In this document: in pieces, positions 1 to 5,012 of the stretch
Position numbering within the stretch: position 1 is the stretch's first letter
Layout of the letters: every line of letters starts with the position of its first letter
NCBI GenBank assembly: GCA_016208805.1
Contig: JACQXL010000161.1
Coordinates: 1 to 5,012, forward strand
DNA from: Planctomycetota bacterium
GTDB lineage: Bacteria; Planctomycetota; MHYJ01; JACQXL01
Length of the DNA stretch: 5,012 nt
Direction: 5' to 3'
Notes under the pieces: generated by a model
Seen by the model: the letters and a program-made list of their open reading frames with translations, nothing else
What the model was told of the DNA's origin: nothing
Database searches by the model: none
Translations under genes and position numbers: made by a program

Positions 1-1
1 A

Positions 2-106
2 GAGACGGGAAAACTATTGGCGAAGGGGGTGATGAATCATAAGAATACATTTTTTGCTATGAACGGGTTTTTTATCAAATATCTTGACTATTTTGGGCTG
101 TCATAG
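2..106 (+). other. Possible 3' end of a converging plus-strand gene, or a 24-codon ORF
   Basis: A plus-strand frame is open from the left edge to TAG at 104-106. It contains ATG at 32 preceded by AAGG (23-26), giving a 24-residue ORF starting MNHKNTFFAMNG. A second frame is open from base 1 to TAA at 40-42 (RDGKTIGEGGDES). Either could be the end of a gene from outside the window, or both may be chance. The rest of the stretch to 155 is AT-rich and non-coding. Confidence 0.2.
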
Positions 107-155
107 TAAGATATTGGTAACTTTTTAGACAGCCTGAGTTACTATATGAGAAAAT

Positions 156-200
156 AGTCATTTTGTTATACGGTCTTAATTGAGACCGCACAAAATGACT
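156..200 (-). terminator. Hairpin at the 3' end of the regulator gene, possible terminator
   Basis: AGTCATTTTG (156-165) pairs perfectly with CAAAATGACT (191-200), and an inner stem CGGTCT (171-176) pairs with AGACCG (183-188). The outer arm includes the first-strand base of the regulator stop codon (TAA, 202-200). On the minus strand the stem is followed by ATTTTCTC, a short and imperfect U-tract. It is therefore a plausible but weak intrinsic terminator, perhaps shared with a converging gene. Confidence 0.5.
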
Positions 201-1348
201 TAGCGGTAATCATCCGGGTCAATCTTATATTTGCGGAGTTTGAGGTGGAACTGGGCCCGGCTCAGGCCGGCAATCTCGCTGGCTGCCGAGATGTTACCGC
301 TGGTGGATTTAAGCAGTGTTTCCAGATATGCCTTTTCCGCCTTATCACGCGCCTCGTCCAGGGTCTCACTGGGAGAAATCACCGACTCAGTCGTGATACG
401 CTCTACCTGCGTCTTCGGTCTGACCTCATCCGGCAGGTCAGCCGGGGTAATCACCCCATCCGTATCCAAGGAAACCGCCCGCTCTATGATATGCTCCAGT
501 TCCCGGACATTGCCGGGCCACCGGTAACGGGTTAGCAGCAACATCGCTTCCATAGAAATATCTTTTATCTTGCCCTGACTTAACTGTTGCAGGAAATGAT
601 TCGCCAGGACAATAATATCTTCCATCCGTTCCCTGAGCGGCGGCACCCGGATGCCAATCACATTGACCCGGTAGAACAGGTCTTCCCTGAAAAGCCCTTT
701 AGCCACCAATTCCTTGACATCCTTATTGGTGGCGCTAATCAGCCGGAAGTTGGAATGGAGCGCCTCGGTAGAGCCGATGCGGGTGAACTCGCCCGTTTCC
801 AGCACGCGCAACAACTTGGCCTGAACCGGCAGAGGGATTTCTATAATCTCGTCCAGGAACAGGGTGCCGTGGTCGGCCGCTTCAATCAGACCTTGTTTGC
901 GTTTCTTGGCATCGGTAAATGCGCCGGCCTCATAGCCAAAGAGTTCAGATTCCAACAATGTTTCAGGAAGCGTCACGCAGGAAAGGGCGATAAAACGGTT
1001 GCCGTTGCGTGGGCTCCTCAGGTGTATCTCGCGCGCCACCAACTCCTTGCCCGTCCCGGTCTCGCCCTCTATCAACACGGCCGAATCCTTGTCGGCTATC
1101 TTTTCTATCAACTGATAGACCTTCTGCATCGCCGGGCTGACGCCGACTAATTTGCCGTATGCCTGGTTATGCGCGGTCAGCGTCCGGAGATTTTCTATCA
1201 GATGTTTCTCCCGATGTTCCTTAAGGGCGCGCTCTACGACTAATTTCAGATGTTCTATGTTAAGCGGCTTGGACAGATAATCCAGCGCCCCGCTCTTGAG
1301 CGCATCCACTACGGTTTCAATACTCCCGAAGGCGGTCATCAGAACCAC
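200..1348 (-). CDS. Sigma-54 activator (NtrC family): receiver remnant, AAA+ ATPase and Fis-type HTH
   Basis: This is the intact 382-residue downstream part of a response regulator that activates sigma-54 RNA polymerase by ATP hydrolysis. Residues 1-45 are the C-terminal third of a receiver, with the switch Thr in MTAFG and the conserved Lys in LSKPLN. The AAA+ domain covers about 66-295: Walker A GETGTGK (95-101), Walker B GTLFLDE (161-167), arginine-finger region FREDLFYR (220-227) and sensor II GNVREL (279-284). A Fis-type helix-turn-helix at about 348-375 (GNISAASEIAGLSRAQF) binds upstream DNA. The loop that touches sigma-54 reads GAFTDA (142-147) instead of GAFTGA, a variant also found naturally in the family. 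The first codon here is GTG, with GGAG six bases before it (1355-1358). The reading frame really continues upstream to an ATG at 1558 but is cut by TAG at 1388-1390. Its target promoters are not visible. Family assignment is certain; whether the gene works is not. Confidence 0.85.
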   Translation of the reverse strand: MVLMTAFGSIETVVDALKSGALDYLSKPLNIEHLKLVVERALKEHREKHLIENLRTLTAHNQAYGKLVGVSPAMQKVYQLIEKIADKDSAVLIEGETGTGKELVAREIHLRSPRNGNRFIALSCVTLPETLLESELFGYEAGAFTDAKKRKQGLIEAADHGTLFLDEIIEIPLPVQAKLLRVLETGEFTRIGSTEALHSNFRLISATNKDVKELVAKGLFREDLFYRVNVIGIRVPPLRERMEDIIVLANHFLQQLSQGKIKDISMEAMLLLTRYRWPGNVRELEHIIERAVSLDTDGVITPADLPDEVRPKTQVERITTESVISPSETLDEARDKAEKAYLETLLKSTSGNISAASEIAGLSRAQFHLKLRKYKIDPDDYR

Positions 1349-1387
1349 GTCTATCTCCGGGTCAGCCGCTTTGAGGCGCTTGAGCGT

Positions 1388-1558
1388 CTATATCCCGTCA
1401 ATCCCCGGCATACGTAAATCTACCAGCGCGATATCAAAGGTATTGGGCCGGAACGCGGCCAATGCCTCGGTGCCGAATGCCCAGGACCGCAGGGTCTTGT
1501 CCAGCAGGAGCCGAACCACCTCCTCGTCGTCTATGACCAGAATCTTACCGGTTAACAT
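1388..1558 (-). pseudogene. N-terminal receiver-domain fragment of the same regulator, ended by an in-frame TAG
   Basis: This 56-residue piece is in the same frame as the downstream ATPase part and belongs to one original gene (1558 to 200). It begins MLTGKILVIDDEE and holds the acidic pair D10/D11 and the phosphoacceptor D47 in LVDLRMPG. It then stops at TAG (1388-1390) where the family usually has a residue such as Glu (DGIETLKRL-like), so one GAG-to-TAG change would explain it. The spacing from D11 to D47 is 36 residues, against 43-44 in typical receivers, so about seven residues around strand beta-2 are absent (junction near 1472-1486, LRSWAFGTEAL). The ATG at 1558 was chosen because the fold starts right after it. 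The GTG at 1606 would add residues encoded by a repeat. The Shine-Dalgarno site is weak (GGTAGA). Alternatives are a sequencing or assembly error at the stop, or a truncated but used product. Confidence 0.75.
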
Positions 1559-1570
1559 ATTATATCTACC

Positions 1571-1640
1571 GGATACGCGATGCGGGATACGAGATACGCG
1601 TATCACTCATCCCATATCCCGTATCCCGTATCCCATATCC
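1571..1640. repeat. 70-bp head-to-head repeat of GGATACGGGATA-type units
   Basis: The left part carries GGATACGCG, GGGATACG and AGATACGCG units and the right part carries the reverse complements (CATATCCCGTATCCCGTATCCC-like, 1612-1634). They meet around the perfect palindrome GATACGCGTATC (1593-1604). The element fills the gap between kinase stop and regulator start and probably separates or modulates their translation. In one frame it is open and extends the regulator upstream to a GTG at 1606, but that extension is repeat-encoded and unlikely to be real protein. Confidence 0.8.
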
Positions 1641-1647
1641 GTCCCCA

Positions 1648-3264
1648 CTACTTCATTTTGAGTGGCAGTTTGACGATAAAGGTCGCGCCCCGGCCCGGCT
1701 CGCTCCGGACCACGATACTGCCCTGGAGCGCGCTGATAATCTCCTTTGAGACATACAAACCTAATCCCAGCCCGCCGCCTTCCTTCTTTGGCGATGCCGA
1801 CTTGGTCGTGAAGAACGGATTAAATATCTTGCTCTGCTCTTCGCTCCCGATGCCCTTGCCGCTATCGCTGACGACCACCTGGACAAAATCCCATCTATTA
1901 TTCACTTCTATGGTGATGGCGCCCTTATTGGGCAGGATGGCCTGGCGGGCGTTAAGCAAAAGGTTAAGGAATACCTGCTGCAGCAAATTCGGGTCGGACA
2001 TTATGGCCGCGACATCTTCCACCTTCTTGGCCACCTCTATACCGTCCTTATCTAAATCGTGTTTAACCAGCGCGAGCGCCTCGTTGACTACATCGGAGAC
2101 GACGACCGGCTCTAAACGTGGCTGTGGTTTGCGCGAGAAGTTAAGCAGGTTGCGCACTATCGCCAGGGCGCTGGCCAGACCGCGCCTGGTGATGTTCAAC
2201 GTCTCGGTCACCTGCGCCGGCGTGGGATTATCAATCGTCAGTTCCACGATGCCCTTGAGCCCGCCCAAAGTATTAAAGAAGTCGTGCGCCATTGCGCTGG
2301 CTAATTGGCCGACCGCGGCCAGCCGCTCCCTCGCCAGCAACTCTTTCTCATATCTCTTTATCTCGGTCAGGTCCTGGAACACCGCAATCGTGCCGGTCCG
2401 TTTACCGGCCGCATTATAGAGGATGGAAAACCGCATCCCGATACAGACGGTTTGTTCTGGCGAGCGCGCCAGTGTAATCTCGGCCCGGTCGCCCTTCCGG
2501 GCCGAATAGAACTCCAGCATCGCCTCGTGGAACTTCTTCAAGCGCGGAATCTTCCAGATGGCTTGCCCAAGCGTATTGTGTGCGGTTAAACCGAGTATCT
2601 CTTCAGCCCGTTTGTTAAAGACCGTAATTTTATCTACGGTATCAAGAACGATGATGCCGCCGGGTGCGGACTGGAAGACATTGCGCAGGTATTCGGTCAG
2701 GTTCTTGACCTCGGTAGTCAGCGCTTCTTCGGAGGCGACCTTCTCGCGCTGGTGCCGCTCGGTCTCCTCGGCCAGATACCCGATAAACGTGGCCACGATA
2801 AACAGGAACGCCACCCGGCTTAGGAACAATCCGCCCAGCGCCTCTTTGAACGGGTCGGCCGAAGGGCCGGCCGTGCTGATGAACCCGTAGATAACCGCTC
2901 CGACCAACGTGGTTACAAACGCGGCCCAGACCGACCGGATGGATGCGGTTATCAGCACGATTATCAGGAAGACGATATAAAACCGGTGCGCATCCGAGGT
3001 GCCCGAATAATAGATGAACAACGTCATCGCGACGATATCTACGACAAAACCGAACATCGTCGCCAGGGACTGGCTGACCAGGTTGAAATACCTGAAATAC
3101 CCCAAATTGGTATTGACGAAGAATATGGCCAGGGCTAAATAAATCTGGAACGGGATATCGGCCAGTTTGTATTGCCCGTCCCGACATAATGTCGGGATCA
3201 TCGTGACCAGCGAGAAGATGATGGTCAGCCGGAGCGCCAGAACTACGTGCTTTGATTTGTCCAT
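1648..3264 (-). CDS. Membrane sensor histidine kinase: six TM segments, PAS, HisKA, HATPase_c
   Basis: This 538-residue sensor kinase autophosphorylates on a histidine and passes the phosphate to a response regulator, most likely the NtrC-type regulator 89 bases downstream. The N-terminus has six hydrophobic segments (about 7-27, 38-52, 62-86, 94-108, 112-132, 144-165) after a short positive MDKSKH start. A short charged linker follows, then a PAS domain (about 190-305) and the H-box AMAHDFFNTLGGL with phosphoacceptor H327, D328 and N331 at H+4. The N-box includes N438 (LNLLLNAR), G1 is DSGKGIG (467-473), the F-box is FNPFFTTK (481-488) and G2 is GGGLGLGL (496-503). All catalytic residues are present, so the kinase looks functional. 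The H-box is slightly unusual, with Phe at H+3 where Asn is common. The ATG is preceded by a near-consensus promoter leaving an mRNA leader of only about six bases. The stop is TAG. The ligand of the membrane domain cannot be told from sequence. Confidence 0.93.
   Translation of the reverse strand: MDKSKHVVLALRLTIIFSLVTMIPTLCRDGQYKLADIPFQIYLALAIFFVNTNLGYFRYFNLVSQSLATMFGFVVDIVAMTLFIYYSGTSDAHRFYIVFLIIVLITASIRSVWAAFVTTLVGAVIYGFISTAGPSADPFKEALGGLFLSRVAFLFIVATFIGYLAEETERHQREKVASEEALTTEVKNLTEYLRNVFQSAPGGIIVLDTVDKITVFNKRAEEILGLTAHNTLGQAIWKIPRLKKFHEAMLEFYSARKGDRAEITLARSPEQTVCIGMRFSILYNAAGKRTGTIAVFQDLTEIKRYEKELLARERLAAVGQLASAMAHDFFNTLGGLKGIVELTIDNPTPAQVTETLNITRRGLASALAIVRNLLNFSRKPQPRLEPVVVSDVVNEALALVKHDLDKDGIEVAKKVEDVAAIMSDPNLLQQVFLNLLLNARQAILPNKGAITIEVNNRWDFVQVVVSDSGKGIGSEEQSKIFNPFFTTKSASPKKEGGGLGLGLYVSKEIISALQGSIVVRSEPGRGATFIVKLPLKMK
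3179..3197. repeat. Perfect 19-nt palindrome inside the kinase gene
   Basis: TCCCGACAT and ATGTCGGGA flank one central base (3188). The element encodes part of the loop between TM1 and TM2 of the kinase (IPTLCRD, residues 23-29). Palindromes of this type usually lie between genes, so its place inside a coding region is notable. The function is unknown. Confidence 0.75.
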
Positions 3265-3276
3265 ATACCTGATTTG

Positions 3277-3304
3277 AGTATAAACATTATGCCGGACGTG
3301 TCAA
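3277..3304 (-). promoter_or_regulatory. Near-consensus sigma-70-type promoter of the kinase-regulator pair
   Basis: On the minus strand TTGACA (3304-3299, 6/6 to the consensus) is separated by 16 bases from TATACT (3282-3277, 5/6). Transcription would be expected to start around 3269-3271, leaving only about six bases before the kinase ATG at 3264. The promoter lies just after the hairpin that follows the radical SAM gene. This suggests that the two-component pair forms its own transcription unit. This is a sequence match only. Confidence 0.6.
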
Positions 3305-3311
3305 GAACTTA

Positions 3312-3370
3312 TTTATAAGGAAACCAGGAGAACAGGAAAATAAATCCTGGTTTCCTGGTCTCCTTATAAA
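3312..3370 (-). repeat. 26-bp-arm inverted repeat (AACCAGGA units) after the radical SAM gene
   Basis: The arms are 3312-3337 and 3345-3370 with a 7-base loop. They match at 23 of 26 positions, and one mismatch would be a G-U pair in the minus-strand RNA. Each arm repeats an AACCAGGA/AGGAGA-like unit, and the arms end in TTTATAAGG. The hairpin begins 9 bases after the radical SAM stop. There is no U-tract on either side, so it is not a classical intrinsic terminator. It could protect the 3' end of the mRNA or weaken read-through into the kinase. Confidence 0.85.
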
Positions 3371-3379
3371 AGGAAATTC

Positions 3380-4714
3380 CTATGTAGCCAATGCACCGCG
3401 CGCGTAATCCATCTTGAGCATCTCCGGGAATGCCTGCTCGTAATATGGCTTCTCGCAGGAAATCCTGGTATAGTCCTGATGCCGGAGTTGTGCGCTGAAG
3501 CGGCACCCGCCACTGCACATCGGCAGGTAAACGCACTTACGGCAGTCCGGCTCGTCCAGCGCCGAGTGCATGGCCATAAACTCAGTATGCCGGTGGTTGA
3601 GTTGCTTGTCTGCGATATTGCCGATGCAGAACTCGGCGCGGCCGACGAACCCGGCGCATTTGTAGATGTCGCCCTGCGGGTCGATTACTAACATTGAGCC
3701 GTCCTGGGTCATCGGACAGCCGTTGACGCCGGTGGCCGGCTGGACGCGGAAGCCGCGGGCAATTGCGGCCCGGCGCAGTTCCAGCCCTTCGGCCATCAAC
3801 TCGCCAGAAAGATGACTGCAGCCGGTCTGCTCTATGGCCGATGCTTCCACGCCCATCCGGGCCATCACCGGCGCCAGTAACAGCGTCCCGATTTTCTGGT
3901 CCAGCCCGCGGGCTTTGAGCCAATCCATCATCTCTATCAGACTCTTGGTATTGGTCCGGTCAAAGTTGGCCGCGATATCCACCCGGACAATGTCGGATAC
4001 GGCCTCAATATTCTGGACAATCTCGTCAAAGGTGCCGTAGCCGTTTCTGAACGGCCGACGTTTATTGTGTATCTCCGACGTGCCGTCTAAGGTAATGCGC
4101 AGGTTGGTCAGCCCGACCTGGCGCAGTTCGCCTATCAGCGCGGTATTTATCGACGTCCCGTTGGTAATCGCGCCGAACGAGAATCGCTTAATGCCTTTCT
4201 CTTTGACAAACCGGCCCAGTTCCTCGCCGATGGCCATTATCGGCACCGGGTTGAGGAACGGCTCGCCACCGTAGAATATCAGCCGGACCTTCTGCGGATG
4301 CCGCCGGGTTATCTCTTGCTTGAGATACTCCAACGTCCTGAATGTTACGTCATCGTTCATATAAAGATGGCGTTTAACCGATTCCTCAAAGCAATACTCG
4401 CAGGCCAAATTGCAGTTATAGGTGGTCAGGAGCATCGCGGTGAATTTGCTTGATGCGTGCTTGATGCCGTCTAACCATTGCTCCAGTATTTTATCCTCAT
4501 CCGCATCGTCATTGACCAGCAGTCCGCTGTCGGCTAACTGATTGAGCAACTGGTATGTCTCATCGGACAGGTTACCGTTCTGGGGCAGGTGTTCTAATAC
4601 TTCTTTGAGTTCCTGGCCGACCACGGCGATGCCCTGGGTCCGGGTGTTGTAGGCCAGTGACTCGTCCGGGGCCGGGAAGTTGTCATAAAATAAAGTGTAT
4701 CTGGATAGTCGCAT
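3380..4714 (-). CDS. Radical SAM/SPASM protein, peptide- or protein-maturase type
   Basis: This complete 444-residue enzyme should use S-adenosylmethionine and a [4Fe-4S] cluster to generate a radical. The cluster motif CNLACEYC (C101, C105, C108) is the canonical CX3CX2C, followed by FYGGEPF (148-153) and LDGTSEIHNKRRP (209-221), typical of the SPASM maturase group. The C-terminal SPASM domain has C333, then GDIYKC ending at C353, then C391-X2-C394-X5-C400-X3-C404 and C420, the full set for two auxiliary clusters. C299 and C363 are extra cysteines. Residues 1-90 are an N-terminal domain (YNTRTQGIAVVG, then LADSGLLV) like that preceding the radical SAM core in peptide-modifying members. The ATG at 4714 was chosen over an upstream GTG/ATG-type extension because AAGGAGG (4720-4726) lies five bases before it and the extension would be repeat sequence. 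Relatives include RiPP maturases and anaerobic sulfatase maturases. The substrate is not identifiable: no precursor peptide or sulfatase is seen in the window. It has no repeat-free link to its neighbours, so operon membership is unclear. Confidence 0.92.
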   Translation of the reverse strand: MRLSRYTLFYDNFPAPDESLAYNTRTQGIAVVGQELKEVLEHLPQNGNLSDETYQLLNQLADSGLLVNDDADEDKILEQWLDGIKHASSKFTAMLLTTYNCNLACEYCFEESVKRHLYMNDDVTFRTLEYLKQEITRRHPQKVRLIFYGGEPFLNPVPIMAIGEELGRFVKEKGIKRFSFGAITNGTSINTALIGELRQVGLTNLRITLDGTSEIHNKRRPFRNGYGTFDEIVQNIEAVSDIVRVDIAANFDRTNTKSLIEMMDWLKARGLDQKIGTLLLAPVMARMGVEASAIEQTGCSHLSGELMAEGLELRRAAIARGFRVQPATGVNGCPMTQDGSMLVIDPQGDIYKCAGFVGRAEFCIGNIADKQLNHRHTEFMAMHSALDEPDCRKCVYLPMCSGGCRFSAQLRHQDYTRISCEKPYYEQAFPEMLKMDYARGALAT

Positions 4715-4719
4715 ATAAA

Positions 4720-4726
4720 CCTCCTT
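4720..4726 (-). promoter_or_regulatory. Strong Shine-Dalgarno site of the radical SAM gene
   Basis: AAGGAGG lies five bases (TTTAT) before the ATG at 4714. It is the only strong ribosome binding site in the window and decides the start of the radical SAM/SPASM gene. The kinase and regulator starts have only weak sites. Confidence 0.9.
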
Positions 4727-4733
4727 CAAGGGA

Positions 4734-4841
4734 AAGCACCAAATATCAAATCCCAAACTCCAAATAAATTCCAATTACCAAAATTCCAAGCATTGGAATT
4801 TCGGTCATTATTTGGAATTTGGTGCTTGGAACTTGGTGCTT
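4734..4841. repeat. 108-bp head-to-head repeat of CCAAAT/CCAAG-type units
   Basis: The left arm consists of degenerate CCAAAT, CCAAAC and CCAAG units beginning AAGCACC (4734-4740). The right arm holds the reverse complement of the same kind of unit and ends GGTGCTT (4835-4841). The centre is a perfect 9-bp stem, AAATTCCAA (4781-4789) with TTGGAATTT (4793-4801), around a 3-base loop. The element fills almost the entire gap between the partial gene and the radical SAM gene and touches the upstream stop codon. Its base composition is much more AT-rich than the flanking genes. From general knowledge, elements of this look are dispersed in many environmental genomes; copy number here cannot be seen. 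Confidence 0.85.
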
Positions 4842-5012
4842 CATCTTATATATCCCATCAAATACAACTCTGCGGCTGTAGTTACTCCGTCCCGATACAC
4901 CGATGTAACGAACTTCCGGTTCGCGTCTAACGGTATCAACACGTTCAGGTAGTTGGTAAAGTCTTTCGCTCCGGTGTCCAGCCGATACAACGGGGCCGGG
5001 TCAACGGTCGGC
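4841..5012 (-). CDS. C-terminal end of an unidentified protein (partial)
   Basis: An open frame runs in from the right edge (first whole codon at 5011-5009) and ends with TGA at 4841-4843. It gives 56 residues with the end AAELYLMGYIR. The piece contains LDTGAKDFTNYLNVLIPL and a following segment rich in Val, Thr and Tyr. This alternation suggests a beta-strand-rich C-terminal domain, but I do not recognise the family. Its codon use and GC content match those of the other coding regions. It lies 126 bases upstream of the radical SAM start and the space between is almost wholly a palindromic repeat. It could be co-transcribed with the radical SAM gene and even be its substrate, but nothing in the visible part shows that. 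Confidence 0.6.
   Translation of the reverse strand, partial: PTVDPAPLYRLDTGAKDFTNYLNVLIPLDANRKFVTSVYRDGVTTAAELYLMGYIR

Noticed and set aside
84..112. Plus-strand TTGACT-N17-TAAGAT promoter match
   Set aside because: Only 4 of 6 bases fit at the -10 box, the region is AT-rich, and no gene lies downstream on that strand, so chance is likely.
587..1150. Plus-strand open frame of 187 codons opposite the sigma-54 activator
   Set aside because: It lies fully antisense to the AAA+ domain, whose motifs are clear on the minus strand.
1388..1390. Amber codon read as pyrrolysine or another amino acid
   Set aside because: Response-regulator receivers have no known need for it at this position, and TAG is the ordinary stop of the kinase and the radical SAM gene.
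1580..2419. Plus-strand open frame of 279 codons opposite the kinase
   Set aside because: It is antisense to the conserved kinase core, begins within the GGATAC repeat, has no recognisable motif and owes its length to the GC-rich codons of the real gene.
2642..3187. Minus-strand frame of 181 codons within the kinase
   Set aside because: It is an alternative frame of the kinase membrane and PAS region, rich in Arg, Gly and Pro as shadow frames of GC-rich genes are.
4715..4774. Longer N-terminus for the radical SAM protein starting at 4774
   Set aside because: The extra residues are encoded by the CCAAAT repeat and the Shine-Dalgarno site, while the proper ribosome site points to the ATG at 4714.
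1571..4841. CRISPR array interpretation of the repeats
   Set aside because: The units are degenerate, contiguous and inverted, with no equal-length spacers and no cas genes.

Overview
The window looks like a fragment from an uncultivated, moderately GC-rich bacterium. All four recognisable genes lie on the minus strand. The presence of a sigma-54 activator and the kind of short degenerate palindromic repeats seen in many environmental genomes (Planctomycetota or Omnitrophota type) fit this, but no taxonomic marker gene is present and the phylum stays open.

Read in the direction of transcription (high to low coordinates), the layout is as follows. First comes the C-terminal end of an unidentified protein (stop at 4841-4843). 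It is followed by a 108-bp inverted repeat built of CCAAAT-like units (4734-4841) and then a complete radical SAM/SPASM peptide-maturase-like gene (4714-3380) with a strong Shine-Dalgarno site. Next is a 26-bp-arm hairpin (3312-3370) and a near-consensus sigma-70-type promoter (3277-3304) only a few bases upstream of a six-TM PAS sensor histidine kinase (3264-1648). A second, GGATAC-unit inverted repeat (1571-1640) separates the kinase from an NtrC-type sigma-54 response regulator (1558-200). A hairpin at 156-200 overlaps the regulator's stop codon. The AT-rich leftmost 155 bases hold no convincing gene, though a plus-strand gene may end there.

The kinase and regulator form a cognate-looking two-component pair: the kinase would phosphorylate the receiver, and the AAA+ domain would then open sigma-54 promoters. 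The regulator is damaged. An in-frame TAG breaks its receiver domain, about seven residues around receiver strand beta-2 are missing, and the sigma-54-contacting GAFTGA loop reads GAFTDA. TAG also ends the kinase and the radical SAM gene, so recoding of TAG is unlikely. The pair is therefore either decaying, affected by a sequencing error, or makes a receiver-less ATPase from an internal GTG.

The most unusual features are the three gaps between genes, each filled by a different head-to-head repeat with the same architecture; the nearly leaderless promoter of the kinase; and a perfect 19-nt palindrome inside the kinase coding sequence.
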